From positions 18,130,484 through 18,194,483 of the forward strand of contig NC_092564.1 in the NCBI RefSeq assembly GCF_037975245.1: a stretch of 64,000 nucleotides of DNA. The letters are read 5' to 3'. Below the pieces are notes generated by a model. It did no database searches. It saw only the letters and a program-made list of their open reading frames with translations, and was not told the DNA's origin. Numbering within the stretch: the first letter of the stretch is position 1; each line of letters opens with the position of its first letter. The DNA comes from Apostichopus japonicus (Eukaryota; Echinodermata; Holothuroidea; Aspidochirotida; Stichopodidae). A program made the translations under genes and the position numbers. Positions 11,601 through 23,100 of the stretch are shown piece after piece.

Positions 11601-13938
11601 CCTACCCCTACCCCTGACCCTACCTCTCCCTCAACCCATGCTCCTCCCTCTCATATATAAGATGATCACTACGAAGTCTTTTACACATGTATTCGAGTTT
11701 TGCACTGAAACTGAACATTCTATTGGTGTCGCCGAATAGCAGATTTGTAGAAGACATGGACAGAAACTGCAGCTTTTGTTTTTTTTAATTAATTTTAACT
11801 TTACACAAACTATACAAACAAGAGCCAGAATTGTTTGACATACCGAATTTTCTCTCCACTTCTGCAGAAAAGATCGGAAGAGAGAAAAAAAGGAAGTAGG
11901 CTACAATAAGATTGTTAAAGATTGTAATATTGAAATTAGAAATTATTGTTGCAAAATAAAGAATAAAATGAATTATATACACAAGTTTAGAAATACCAAC
12001 GATAATCATTTTGCTACATTGCAACAACAGTCTATAGCTGCTGAATAGCAGATATTCTAAAAGGAATTGAAGGAAACTAGCTTCTTATCAGTTTTAAGTA
12101 AACACAAACAATACAAAGTAGTATCAAGAGCCATAATTGGACAGCATACCCGTTTCTATACTCGAACCGGAAGGAAAGATCGTTACAGAGGGGAAAAAAA
12201 GAAGATGAAAGATGAAAGAAAATTGATATCAAGTGAACAAATTTACTGTTAGCTACGTAATCTAGCAATCGGAGGAAAGTACTTTACTTGACATTTCCAT
12301 TAAACATGAGACGGTTCTATGTCAATTCAATGTTTCCCCTTGGAGTGAAAGCAAACTTCGATCATAACTAAATTTGACCCTTCACCTTTGACTTTGACAC
12401 AAGGAGTCACCCTGCATGGGGTACCTTCAGACCAAGTTTGAAGAAAATCGGCTCAGCCGTTTAGGAGGAGAAGTTTGTGACACAAAATTGCACAAAAAAT
12501 GCACATTTGACCTTTATCCCCGTGAAATTTGACCTCGGTTTCCATGGCAACCACATATTTTTTATTATAGTATTTGACATTACCATTATACATGTGAAAG
12601 TTCCATTTTGTCGATTCTAACTAAGTTTGTCCTCTGACCTTTTGTTCCGTGGGTCTGCGAGACACAAGCGGTTATACCCTGCGATAACTTCGCACCAAGT
12701 TTGAAGAAAATTAAGAAAGTCGCTTAGGAGGTGGTTTTGAGACAAATTGGACACATCCACACACAATGACACATGCACACACACACACACCGGACACGTT
12801 TTAATCCCTCCCTCAGTCATGGATCTCCGGTCACCCTGCAGGGGTGTCCCACGATGGGTTATCCCCAAGAGTGGCTACTTAGGAATTAACCATTACCATG
12901 GCAACTGTTGCTATGGTACCTGAAATAGCAATATGGCCCAACTGGCAAAGAAATTATCATCATCCTCCCTATTGGAGCGATGAGATAAGTATCAAGACAA
13001 GTAGGCCTACCAATGATAATCATTTCCTACATTTCAAGGATAAACTATGTCTTCTTTCAAATTGTTCAGAATCGATCAATTGTTTTGCAGTAGTATAACA
13101 TTTCCACACCTACTATTGCTCCTAGTTAGAGGTTTCTGCTGAAAGTCAACTTCCTATTCCGATTTAATGGAGACATGCACAAACCTGCGACCAGTCCATA
13201 AGATATAATTGCCTTAGTCAATTTTGTCCAAAAACAGCTACAAGAAAAAAAATCTCATTCTATTCGAAAGACATCTCAAATTTAATGTAAATTTCACACA
13301 CACGGCCGGAAGTTGAAATAGGATAGTATTAAGCCACATGTGCTTCATTTATCCTTTTGTTTCTCTTTATTTATAACAATAGCTTTGCTTTAACAGAGAT
13401 TGGATTTGCAAATGCTTCAAATATTGAAGCTCTACGCAAGATGTTAATGATGGCATTGGTTTCGTTGTCAAAGGTGCTAATATTCTAATTGGAAAATATT
13501 TAGAAAAGAAAAATAGAAATTAAATGCTTTGATCCTAGTAGTGCAATCGACATATTAAAAAATTTCCCCTCAGCCCCCCCCCCCTCCTTCCCCTCAGCCA
13601 CGACTCTTAAACTATGGGATATCTCTCATACAGGACAAGACTTTTCTGAGCTGTCCGGATGAGTTGTTCACCACAAAGATGTATATCATTAAATATAAAT
13701 GAAAAACTGATTATAAATGATAAATGAATTATGATAGTTGAGTTTTTGCCTCCTTTGTTATTCTGTAACTTTGCCAACAAATGACACGTATAACTAAAAC
13801 AAAACGTGTTTATAGCAAACGGTCACAAAAATACATTGTCTGAATATAAAAATGAGGTAAAACAGGAAAGGACTTACTGGCGCTGTCAGCAACAACCCAT
13901 ACTAATACCATAATCCATAGGAGGGCGTAGACTTTCAT
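5099..13938 (-). CDS. Small secreted protein gene, copy A (four-exon model, likely disabled at the last exon)
   Basis: Model on the minus strand: exon 1 13,938-13,878 (61 nt, start ATG, signal peptide), exon 2 7,369-7,287 (83 nt), exon 3 6,522-6,447 (76 nt), exon 4 from 5,232. Intron phases are 1, 0 and 1 and every junction joins in frame. The product would be a hydrophobic leader, a short segment ending in TKR (possible prohormone-convertase site), an acidic and then charged helical stretch, and a cysteine-bearing tail. Introns are about 6.5, 0.76 and 1.2 kb. Exons 1-3 match copy B with only a few substitutions and intact splice sites, whereas exon 4 has lost its acceptor and carries a premature TAG. 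The family is not one I recognise. A secreted peptide precursor is the simplest reading. Confidence 0.5.
5473..5917. mobile_element. hAT-like TIR element, 445 bp, present only in copy A
   Basis: The left end CAGCGTTCCCAGCG matches the reverse complement of the right end (CGCTGGCAACGCTG). Flanks are GTCAGTAG (5,465-5,472) and GCCAGTAG (5,918-5,925), an 8-bp duplication with one mismatch. Copy B has a single GTCAGTAG at 52,451-52,458 joined directly to the shared downstream sequence, so it preserves the empty site. The interior is AT-rich with repeated short AACGCTA-like motifs and no coding potential. Insertion therefore probably followed the A/B duplication. Confidence 0.85.
6447..6522 (-). 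CDS. Secreted-protein gene copy A, exon 3 (charged helix)
   Basis: The exon is bounded by a clear acceptor (TCATTACAG|GTATTTG) and donor (ACTG|GTAAGG). Its 25 codons begin VFEVIRNLLEER and end AKDLKKKDQT plus one base (G), so intron phase changes from 0 to 1. The Leu/Glu/Lys-rich composition predicts an amphipathic helix. Copy B differs by one residue (EEE to EEA), with identical splice sites. Confidence 0.6.
6768..7145 (+). CDS. Conserved plus-strand ORF inside intron 2 (possible LINE ORF1 relic)
   Basis: A 125-codon frame in A and 148 codons in B (53,304-53,750), lying opposite the secreted-protein gene between its exons 2 and 3. The shared region contains SELQILK, LKITKKEYQT and GMAKQII, is Lys/Arg-rich and probably helical. 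A second frame in the same DNA reads CVRCSIMESLEERIADTETK, which resembles a zinc-knuckle plus coiled coil as in LINE ORF1 proteins. Because two frames look coding-like and A stops early (KKP then TAA), a decayed retroelement ORF1 is more likely than a host gene. Confidence 0.3.
   Translation: MLQTPMSTNRLWHLSREKRDGGRKKDKIKPKSASCAGNSGVRLRLLAEGSDHRQSVPGSCKKEVRASGVVSWNLSKSELQILKLRSQLKITKKEYQTFRDALKGMAKQIINSCYIRCRVKNIKKP
7287..7369 (-). CDS. Secreted-protein gene copy A, exon 2 (dibasic site, acidic segment)
   Basis: Acceptor TTCTGCAG|TAAGTAAC and donor GCAAAG|GTTTGTG bound 83 nt: two bases completing the split Ile codon plus 27 codons reading SNPTRGTKR then EEDSDAENDRQW and IPEDAK. TKR is a candidate proprotein cleavage site, and what follows is strongly acidic. 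Phase changes from 1 to 0. The same exon in B reads RGKKR, which strengthens the basic site. The unusual GTTTGTG donor is shared with paralogue C. Confidence 0.6.
8042..8121. repeat. (TA)n followed by (TG)n microsatellite
   Basis: Uninterrupted TA dinucleotides to about 8,085 and then TG repeats. It lies in intron 1 of copy A. In B the corresponding point is split by extra sequence (about 54,713-55,560) between two separate TA arrays. Confidence 0.9.
8541..8614. repeat. (TA)n microsatellite
   Basis: Pure TA array in intron 1 of copy A. The matching site in B is the much longer compound array at 55,961-56,105. Confidence 0.9.
9420..9745. repeat. Dispersed repeat R3, copy 1
   Basis: Shares GGGGTACCTTCAGACCAAG, an AAAATCGGC motif, the CCATGGCAACCACATATTTT box and a GTGGGTCTGCGAGACACAA segment with copies near 12,370-12,700, 55,137-55,470, 57,045-57,350 and 59,155-59,315. 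No coding frame, no terminal repeats that I can define, and no poly(A) or tandem tail, so the class is unknown. Several copies follow the motif TTGCTACATTGCAACAACA by a few hundred bases, so the full unit may be longer. Confidence 0.65.
10475..10863 (+). mobile_element. tRNA-derived SINE with (ACTTTA)n tail
   Basis: The head has a box-A-like GTGGTCAAGTGGTTAAGGC (10,481-10,499) and a degenerate box B GGGTCGCGGAGTC (10,519-10,531). It continues with GTTGTGTCCTTGGGCAAGGC, a body segment seen in several animal SINE families. The 3' end is a run of ACTTTA/AACTTT units. Copy B carries the same SINE at 58,088-58,475, so it predates the duplication. It lies in intron 1 of the minus-strand gene, in opposite orientation. 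Confidence 0.75.
12370..12700. repeat. Dispersed repeat R3, copy 2
   Basis: Matches R3 copy 1 with the variant AAGAAAATCGGCTCAGCCGT and a GTTTAGGAGGAG motif. Copy B keeps only the first part (59,155-59,315) and then skips about 430 bases, so B has an internal deletion here. Confidence 0.65.
13878..13938 (-). CDS. Secreted-protein gene copy A, exon 1 (signal peptide)
   Basis: ATG at 13,938-13,936 opens 20 codons, MKVYALLWIMVLVWVVADSA, plus one base, ending at a strong donor (GCGCCA|GTAAGTC). The short basic n-region, the hydrophobic core ALLWIMVLVWVV and the small-residue ADSA end form a classic signal peptide with cleavage probably after DSA. This ATG was chosen because the codon before it is not a start. 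Copy B differs by one residue (VVADSA to VAADSA). Confidence 0.62.
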
Positions 13939-14009
13939 AGTGTCGTTCAACGTGTGCAATGTAGCTTATTTTGTTCCTTTGTTCACCTCTGTTCAGAAGT
14001 TACGCAGAA

Positions 14010-14020
14010 CTGTATAAACA
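14010..14020 (-). promoter_or_regulatory. Possible TATA-like element upstream of copy A exon 1
   Basis: The minus strand reads TGTTTATACAG about 70 bases upstream of the ATG. The same sequence is found at the same distance in copy B (about 60,372-60,381). Spacing would suit a short 5' UTR. Conservation may only reflect the recent duplication. Confidence 0.3.
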
Positions 14021-14862
14021 ATGGATGAAGATTAGCAAGTCGTTAGTAGTTAGTCCAGAAGAGTTTCATGGTACAATTGTATCGTGAAGTTCTCCCCTTT
14101 ATGTATGCTTCTTTTTCTTTCCTTTATTTTTTAGAGAGGAGGGTGGGGGATGGGGGGTAGGATTATCATGGCCATTTGGAGACAACTGAGTTGGCAACGG
14201 CAAGTTTACAAAACATTTTATCACATGTACAGCTCAAACTTAAAAAAAAGCGATTGATGAAGAAATAACTTATCATGTTTATTTAAGTAATTCACACCCT
14301 TACTCCTTTGTCTTGTATAAGTTGTATTAATTACCTCACTGTGCTTCCTGAATTTGCCGTTTTGCAAGTTGTAAACTTCTCTACTCATCTTTGTCATAGA
14401 AACATTTTTCTTTTGAATCGTGCAAGGTAGAATAAGATGACGCAACAACCTACGGTACAAAGAGGGTGGGGTGGGGTGTGATGGGGGGGGGGTAGAGCTG
14501 TAATGTCCTTAGATGGGGATCCTTCAGGCAACAATAATGAATATCTAACCTATGCCTTTCACACAAACAATATACATACAGTGTATAATCCAACTAACAC
14601 TTGCCCTTAAATCAACTTCTCCACCCACGATGTTGAATCACGCCAAGTCAAGACCATTATTTGAATTTCTATGTTTTGTCTTAGTCAGTATTATTCTTAT
14701 AATGTTCCTGTAATGTGCGATACAATTGAAATGATCCCCTAGCTGTCAATATGATCCAAGGCTATAGATCACAACGCCAGTTTGATTTAAGGATATCACT
14801 TTCTTCTGTGAATAAATGAACTTGTTCATTGTAAAAAGAAAAGAATAATCATAACTAATTTA

Positions 14863-16542
14863 CCATGATTACGTTGACTCAAACTACCGTTATCGGTTAC
14901 ATTTGTAAAACTTAACAATGTTACCTTTTTTAAGTTCGTGTATGAGCGATTAATCAGGCTATTAGGCGTTCATTTATTTTTCTTAAAACAGTCCATTTTC
15001 AACGTTTATCACCCCAAACATTATGTTTAGTGTCTTTACATACTGAAAATACGAAGTTGCTTAACTGGTAAAAACTATGTCAAGATTGTCTAATGTTTAA
15101 TCGAGGACGAATTTTAATGATTGACTTTAATTCAGGTTTCTAAAGTTATAAAAGTTCATAACATATTTACCTTATAAATTGAAAAAAAAACTTGGTTTGA
15201 ACTAGACATATTAATTTTTTAAAGTGGAAGTCAGTGTTATTTATTGCGTACTACATACAGATTTTAACCATACCAGAATTCATATACATTATCCGGATAC
15301 CCACAAAAAAAAAAATGAATGAAACCCAATAGATCTTATAAAAATAAATTCTCTATATATTTTCTAAAAAAAGTACTCATTAACATTTACGATTATCCTC
15401 ACATAACGACTCATTTCTAGGAAATCTTCAAGATGGCAATGGAAAACCAAGATGGGGGTAAAATTGACGTGCATTAATAGACCAGCAAAAACAGAGCAAG
15501 CTCGAAGATTGTTTTTTTTTTTTTTTTTAACTTTTCGATAATCGGTCAGAAACTTCCGTCTTATACTACCTATACATTGGCAATGATATTGAATGTCTGT
15601 TTTTCAAACCGTTTTTTTGTTTAAAGTCGAAGGTATAATCTGATAAACGCACCCATGATTATGTTCTTAATCACTGAATATAGGTATAACAATTTTGTGC
15701 AATTGTGTGATGCATCTAAGAAAGTCTGAGCGGGGTGGGGGGGGGGGGCGTCAGAAGAGGGTAGGCTACAATTTGGTGGGGAAGAGGGGATACAGATTTC
15801 GAAAGGCAGTGAGACACGCGACTTTGATTATGGGACAAACCACAACAGTTTTCTTTTCAACTTTTTTGCTCCAGATAAAATAGACTCCACATGTATTCAG
15901 TACAACTATATCGAAGATTTGAATATCTTTCAACAAAATGCTTTTCTTTTTTTATTTTATTATTACTGTGCGTTGATCCATTAGGAAAGAGCAATTTTTA
16001 AAACAATGATATGACAAAAGGACAGTTTTACTTAAATTATGAAAATGAAAACATATGGTACCTTTTATTACCATAAAGGGGCATTTGTAGTTTATGATAC
16101 TAGGTGTACATTATTTTGAAGGGAAGGGTAAGGGGTGGGGGGTTGACAAAACTGCATTCTAAACAAATCATGTTATATGGACACAAAACATAACAAAGGT
16201 ATATTATGTGAGTTACAATCATTACGTTTATCTGGATTAGCAACTAACCAGCGGTTTACTCCACCATAGAAACTTAGATCACGGACGTAGCGAGAAATTT
16301 GAAAGAGGGGTGGGTGGGGTGGGGGGGGGGTCGTTCCCATTGCTCCCACCTGCATACATCCCTGACTGTAATAAATATCGGTAATACATTCCAAAACATA
16401 AATGTAATGAGTTATTGTTTGTTCTTTTTATTTATTGAAAAAAATGTTTTTGTCAATTTGCATTGTTCTACAAGTTATGGGATAATTCTGTGTAGATGCA
16501 AAAGTTATCTCTAAACAATATATGAGTCATGAATTCATGATA

Positions 16543-16597
<55 letters not shown>

Positions 16598-17419
16598 ATA
16601 TGTATGTATTTCATGTTTTGTGATCAAATAAAATAGTCTTTAATATATTATATTTACATAACGTTCGGTTTTACTTTTATTCAGTTTTTTACATTCATGT
16701 GAAATAAATTTTGATTGTAGAGGAATTAATTGTGAGGAACGGAAACAATGAGCTTTGTCTAAATTAAGTCTACAACTTTAAAGGGCGCTTGATTCGAGCT
16801 GCCTACATATGTATATAGCTTCTGTGGTTTTAATTATTTTGTTGTTCTTTGAGATGTGTATTCGATATTTTGGTGACGGTAGATCGCATGCTGTTGTTAT
16901 ACTTACTATGACGATGCTTTCGTTTGGGAAATTAAAGAATTGGGTGAGCTGTTAAAACTCTTTCCTTATGTCAGAGATTTTTTATCTTTTCTGCACTGGC
17001 TGCCGTGTACGACATTATGCACTCAGGTAACACAGAAACTACACGGAAAGGCATTGAAGCCTATACTATAGTAGCAAGACTTTACACAGTATACGAAAAT
17101 ACTATAGTAGCAAGACTTTACATAGTATACTAAATGGTATGCAAACCTATTCAATTGATTCACAGTTAATGAATACATTGAAAAAAATAGTCTATTCTTA
17201 GACGATGCAGAGGTAATAGAGCAGGCATGCAAAGGGTAATTACGCACACAAAAAGCAGTATAGTTCACTTTTCCGTATGGACTAACTGCGAATGTTGACA
17301 GTCTCCAAGAAAAAATTCTGCCATCTGGAGCAGACGATTGCAAATTTACGCATGCAAATGTAGAAAAATTAAAAAAAGAGGTGTAGCGTGTGGGTCAGAT
17401 AATATTCTTTGGTGGATAT
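14863..17419. other. Intergenic stretch, no gene seen
   Basis: Short poly-A/T runs, G-rich runs near 15,733, 16,130 and 16,306, and a (TA)n array at 16,550-16,602. A short GGACGTAGCGAGAAATTTG...CATCCCTG segment at about 16,283-16,360 resembles a fragment of the hAT-type short elements but lacks a target duplication. None of the 60-106 codon frames has a start context, splice sites or motif that would support a gene. Confidence 0.6.
17064..17130. repeat. Two-copy tandem repeat, unit about 37 bp
   Basis: ACTATAGTAGCAAGACTTTA occurs twice, about 37 bases apart, each followed by CA(C/T)AGTATAC. It accounts for the repeated peptide in the minus-strand frame spanning it. Confidence 0.8.
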
Positions 17420-18745
17420 TTATATAATATTTAAATGAGTTAGCACCAATTTTTTTTTTTACATATATCTATCCAGAAAGCATTCAAAATAGTTTAATAC
17501 CCCGTGTGTGGAAAACTGCTTTATAACAGCTTTATAAGCAGCAAGATAAAGAATCCATATACTGCAAACAATTTTCTATCAATTGATCTAGCAAGTGTTG
17601 CTTTTAATAGTATGCAAAAGCTCCTTCTAAGTCGGCCTAATGGATAATTTAGAGCAATCTATGAGTGTTAGCTCAGTGGTTAACGCCGGTGCCTTTCAAT
17701 CATAAGGTCCCAAGTTCGAGTCACTCCAAGATTAATGTATGTAGTCCAGTTACAGAGTTGTTGACAAATGACAGTTCATAATCATGGACGTTAAATATGA
17801 ATCTAAGAGACTGACTTCGGTCAGCTTGCGGCTTTGATAAGCCATGCAATGATGCTTCTTCGCGAGTTCCTAATTGCAGGAGGATCTAAGATACATACAT
17901 ACATGCATGCATACAGACATACAATGTGGGTGTCAGTTTGCCTACAAGAAATGTGTATCTTGTATTGATAATGTGCTTTTATAGATCCAATATGTTGTAG
18001 ATTTTAGATTTTAAGGAAACTACTACAACAAAGGTTCTTTTTATTGACTTTTCAAGTGCGTTTAATACTGTCTTGCAAAATCAAATTCATTAAGGATCTT
18101 TCACGATTTATCAATTTTTTTATATTTATCGATTTATTCATTTTATGTACTGATGGAATTAGGTGAAACTCACACACATACTGTTACAAAATATTTCCAT
18201 GATACTGCGCTGTATCATGCAAAATTCCTAAGGACTCTATTAAAAACTGACCAATTTAAATTATCAATGTTTTGTAAACCAACCTATGACTGCAAGAATG
18301 AATTGCTTAACTTCGGCCAAAACTAAAGTAAATGTGTTTTGAAAACAAAAACATAAAACATGGTCTCATTCTTCTCAAATTCGCAACGTATTATTATTAT
18401 TATTATTATTGAGTGATCTGAGGTGGCTTGAACCACCAAAACTGAGTACTTCGATGACAGTTTGACCTTTTTCTTGCCATGTATCAAAAGTATCAAGTAT
18501 TGTAAACTGAGTTCTTGCAGTAGCATTTGCTTTATCTAAAAGTAGATTAGAATCTATACATTTATAGCTGATGTGTATTTCAGAAACTTCATTATTCTTT
18601 TTTTTTTGTCGATTTGCTATATGAAATGGTAACAGACAGGCACTGCATAGATCACATGTGGTAGAATAATAGTATTGAACGCATTTTCCTTAGCATTTTG
18701 GATGAAGAAAGCGAAACAGAAGCCAAACGTTATAATATGTAATAT
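17420..18745 (+). mobile_element. Decayed non-LTR retrotransposon (RT fragment), split by a SINE
   Basis: Plus-strand readings with frameshifts give in order IPRVWKTAL..LYKQQDKES (the region before the RT fingers), NLASVAFNSMQKLL, AYKKCVSCIDNVLL and VLFIDFSSAFNTV. The last is the RT motif with the first catalytic Asp, written FIDFSSAFNT as in Rex/L2/CR1-type LINEs. Later frames contain a degraded C-terminal region up to about 18,740. Multiple stops make it inactive. The piece between LLLSRPNG and AYKKC is displaced by the SINE at 17,661-17,924. Clade assignment is tentative. Confidence 0.6.
17661..17924 (+). mobile_element. tRNA-derived SINE with (ATAC)n tail, inserted in a LINE relic
   Basis: Box A TTAGCTCAGTGGTTAACGC and box B AGTTCGAGTCACTCC (about 17,712-17,726) are correctly spaced for a pol III tRNA-type promoter. 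The body is about 150 bp and ends in ATACATACATACATGCATGC-like repeats. LINE coding similarity resumes directly afterwards, supporting nested insertion. The cloverleaf is imperfect and the tail is attached, so this is a SINE and not a tRNA gene. Confidence 0.75.
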
Positions 18746-18971
18746 ACTGAACTCTTTCAATAATCCAATGATTAAATCGTACTAGTTTGTACCAGTTTCT
18801 CGTGCTGGACATTTTCAGTGTCTACAGACGTGAGGGAATGATCTTAAGATTAGTATATCAATTTGTTAACTTGATGTGACATTGGTTTTCTGGTAGAAAT
18901 ACCCAGAACCATTCTGAATCTCTGGGCAATCTTTTCTCATAACCAAACAGCTTTTTGGTATCACCTGTTTA

Positions 18972-19367
18972 CAAGTGGCGGAGCTAGGGGTATTGGTAAG
19001 GGGGGCGAGAATGGTCTGTAGGGGCGCTTTCGACACTATCTCAGCGGAGCGCCACCACAGGTTGGCGCGGAGCGTACATAATTTTTTTGAGTAAAGATAC
19101 TCCCTAGATCGCCGGAAATGACCCTTTCTGGGCCTTGCCAATTTGCAGATAAACGAAGAATAAATAGGTGTCATCGCCACATTGTCAGAAAATAACACCA
19201 AAAAAATGTTACAAATGTCAATAGGTATTTGAGAGCGCAATAAAAATGTCAATAATTGCGAATAAGTAAAAAGTGGTAAAAACCTGAAAAGGGCGCCAGC
19301 AGTCCATTTGAGTCCGTCAGGGGGGGGGGGGGATCCGCCCTCTGACTGTATGGACGCTCCGCCACTG
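18972..19367. mobile_element. Non-autonomous hAT-like element, 396 bp, 8-bp target duplication
   Basis: Ends CAAGTGGCGGAGC and GCTCCGCCACTG, flanked by identical CCTGTTTA (18,964-18,971 and 19,368-19,375). The interior contains GCGCCACCACAGGTTGGCGCGGAGCGTA in two overlapping halves and a G-run. The same internal motif occurs in the elements at 26,559, 32,789, 50,200 and 63,277, so these form one family. Confidence 0.85.
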
Positions 19368-20167
19368 CCTGTTTAGACATGTTTGCCCCCTATAACAAGC
19401 TGAGAAGGGCGAGGGGGGGGGGGTGCTTGGAAGAAGCCGCAGGTGATATATACCGTTGACGGTATTCGTAACCGAGCCACTTTTATACAGTATTATACTG
19501 TCTCTACAATAAACAGTCTAGCCTGGCAAAGCAAATTCACATGACCTGAAGTTTTCGTGGACCTTTTTCTCGACCTCATAGGCTTTCAATGATTCTGAGG
19601 ACTGCCAGCTGTTGATTAGCCCAATGTTTCATAATTTAATAAGCCACTCGACAAGGTGTACTCGCAAACAATGATCGGGATTTAAGATACTGATTATCAA
19701 TACTTTTACGTATTAAAGTAATGCCTTTCTTGGTTCGGTAGGGTTTTTGGCGAATGGATGATTAACGTGTCATTCTTCAGAACGTAGTTCTCTGGCATTG
19801 AAGGAACTTATTTTAAATGTGCTTAAATTGATATACTTTCACAAGTAAGCATACATTATAATGTGTTACGTGTGTGTATGATTATGATAAAGACCAAAAA
19901 ATGTGTTATAAATCTGTGTATCTTAGTCATGATTTCTGTTCATGGCAAACGTTATTTTGTGACAAAATGGTAATCTCAGTGTGTTGCTATACATAACAAC
20001 TCATATACGTAAAAGTAAAAAAAAAATCCAAAAGGTTGTATAAAATCTGCTGGCTTATACACAATTAAACCTCTGGTAAAACTTGGTTACGTAATTGGTA
20101 TCGTCAGTCACGACCTAAATCAACAGCGGACGCTAACATATTGGTCCTTTCTAATTCCGCGAAACTA

Positions 20168-23100
20168 CACTGAAAAAATAAACTAGTCAATATTGCCACG
20201 GACTAACGTTAAATTAGTTTGTAACGTTAGTCAATGCACACGAACTAGCAAAAATCTTCGTTTCATCGCTGCTTCTTAGTCAGTTTACACTGACTAAGGA
20301 AAATATAATCGCAGCTTAGTCGGTGGCGACGGACTAAGGTATTTTAACCCATGGACTAAGAACGACACGGACACCCGATTTACGCCATAATCGTAGCTTA
20401 GTCGGTGTCGACGGACTAATGTATTTTAACCCAATTCGATTCACTTTAATTTGGAAACCGAGAGGCAACGGCAGCTTGCTGGACTTGGCATAGTTTCATA
20501 CGATCACTCTAAGCAACTTTCAACCGTAAATCACCCAAGAAGGTCTTTAGAAGAATGGAGGTATTAACTGCATCATCGGCCTACCTGTTATTCCTTTAAC
20601 TTGAAGGTAAAATTAAAGTTAATTGTTAGGCCACTGGCACTAGTACTGTATTATGGTTAGTGTAACGCTACCGTTGTCACGTTGGCGTTTCGCAATACAC
20701 AAGTGCAATGACAGTGAGTAGCCTATAGGCTTCTACTGGGTACTGCAGTGCATTCTCAACACTAAAGTGTGCATTCTAAACACCAATTAACAATGTGTTA
20801 TGTGTGTATTGGGCTAGATTGAACAGTGGCACATAATCTTCTAATTTATTCCCAAACAAATGCTGGAACTATAAGGCTCAATAGTTTATTTGAAGTCTAC
20901 ACTCATTTGGTAAAGATTTCCTGTAATTTCCCATGTGAATCTAAATGGGTAGGCTTTGCGATATTGAATAAGCAAGGCTAGACCTTCAAACGTACAGTCA
21001 CAGTAGGCTGAACAAATTATGTTGGATAGTCAACGGTATTATATGTTGCGAGCAGTCAGGATGCACGCTTCAGTTGTATTTAACCTTTTCATTTATCATT
21101 TTTTAGTATTTAATTTCCGGTCACACCCAGGAAACAATTGCGACATTCCTTCACGGTCGACTTGCTTACTGTAAGAAGTATTAACCGTTTTTTCTCATGA
21201 AAGCTTGATAGTCTGAAGTTATTATAACATGTGCTTTTAGTATACTGCCAAAAGAGTAAGTTGTTGTATTTGTATTGATATTTTATGTAGAAGTAACGGA
21301 AAATTTAGTATGTTTAGTTTGGTCTAATTGCACGTTTTTTTTCTGTCCAATGTAGTGCAGGGTTCACTTGCGCGAATTCAAATTATTCTGTTTATGTATG
21401 TGTATATGCATCGATTCTTAGATTATGATGTTTTTTGACATTTATTTGTAATTCAAGCATATCTGTTTAGTAGCAAAGTTTAAAGGTTAAGATTAATTAG
21501 TTTTCTCTTTTTGATCCTAGATTGAATGAAACTCATTGACGTAAATAATAGATCAGATGATACAGTTTAACGCAGTAGCTAAAACTCTGGGTATTCTCTA
21601 GTCTTCGCCGGTCCATTATATACTTTATTACTACTAGTAAGACTAAATCAAAACGACCGAAAGACAAACTTAGTGTAACAAAGTACTGATTCTCCTCTAG
21701 CCTAGGTCTAAACAGGCTTGTTATGTGAGCAAGCAAAATAACAACTAAAAACGATTAGGCCTATAAATAAGTTGGCTCAGTGCATTTCTGTTTCTAAAAT
21801 TTTATATTTTTAAAGATCATAAAAACAAACAAAGATTTAGCCCATGTTTGATTCTGGTTGCAATGGTGATGACACTCTCGTTCAAATTTTCAGCTTTATA
21901 CAGTCTGCTTCAAACTTTGGGATTGTTTTTTGAGACTATAGTGGAAGCAAATCTCACATAACTTTGTGGTGACAACTTTATTTAATTTTTTTTTCAAATG
22001 ATGAATACTTTGCTGTTTCTTTTTTCCAGCAGGAATTGAAAAGCCAAATATCTAAGTCAAGGGTGAGGTTTCCTGTGATGTACGACACCAGTGTGGAGGC
22101 AACAACAGAAGAGGACTGAGTTATATATGGCTTAAAGACATGTTTTAAGATGATATATTGGTACTCTTCGCAGAACAAAAGAGTTTATCCAAGAGTCCAA
22201 AAAGCAAAGGAACAAATACCATAGAGAAAAAAGATGGAAGAGTGAGTTTAACTATTGTACCCAACTGTTTAATGATATTTAAGATACTTTTCATAACCTG
22301 TTTTAAAAAAAAAACAGTCTAGTATATCATTTACGTGCAAGCTTCATAAGTTTGGTCAAATTTTCACTGATCTGTAGAGCGGGAGTCCAGAGGGTTTGGT
22401 TAGCTGGGAAGGTAACCAATTGCCTGGTACATCACAATGTTCACAATGCATTCCTGTATATGAAACCTGACGACTGGCAAACCGACTGTGGTGGATGTGG
22501 CTGGGAGAGCAATTTTAAAGTCACCTAATAGCTAACCTAGATCAGCTTTCTTGGTAACCACATCAAAGTAAGTACAATGTGTCAGGTATAGCCCCAAGAG
22601 CAACAAATGGCCATCGCCAGTAATTACCAGTGGGATACCCCTGCCAGTGATCTATAATTGACCCCTCATGGCTGACCTAGGTCAGCTCATGAGGTAACCA
22701 CTTGAAACCTACTGGAAAATGTTGGTTAGGACTTCAGATACAAGGGATGGGCATTGCCAGTAATTGTTATTGGTGGGGTACCCCTGCCAGTAGACCCCCA
22801 ATATGCCCATCCCCTCATTGACCTAGGTGCGCTCATGATTTGACCAGTTGAAACCTACAGGAAAATGATAGGTATCACTTCATATGTAAGGATGGGCATT
22901 TCCAGTATTTTATATTGGTGGGCCACCACTGCCAGAGTCCGCCCATCCCTTACATATAGAATCCTGTCAATAATTTTCCAGTAGTTTTCAACTGGTTAAA
23001 TCATGAGCTGACCTAGATCAATGAGGGGGGGGGCATTTTGGGGGTCTACTGGCAGGGGTACCCCACTAATATAAATTACTGGAAATGCCCATCCCTTACA

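Larger units (their letters stand above)
96..14862. repeat. Segmental duplication, copy A (direct repeat of 45,557-61,105)
   Basis: Long stretches are nearly identical to copy B in the same order and orientation. Matching blocks are approximately 96-1,840 with 45,557-47,338; 1,841-2,175 with 50,384-50,720; 3,651-5,472 with 50,724-52,458; 5,926-8,040 with 52,459-54,690; 8,120-11,160 with 55,720-58,770; 12,006-12,535 with 58,788-59,314; and 12,971-14,862 with 59,345-61,105. Blocks present only in A are about 2,176-3,650, 5,473-5,925, 11,161-12,005 and 12,536-12,970. The duplicated gene (exons at 13.9, 7.3, 6.5 and 5.2 kb, minus strand) lies inside. Homology fades after about 14,862, where A and B run into unrelated flanks. 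Confidence 0.92.

Noticed and set aside
11503-11739. Leu/Pro-rich plus frame
   Set aside because: It is the translation of a CCTCTACC/CCTACCCCT low-complexity tract present only in copy A.
16283-16360. Very short hAT-type MITE with ends GGACGTAGCG...CATCCCTG
   Set aside because: No matching 8-bp flanks and ends too weakly paired to call an element.
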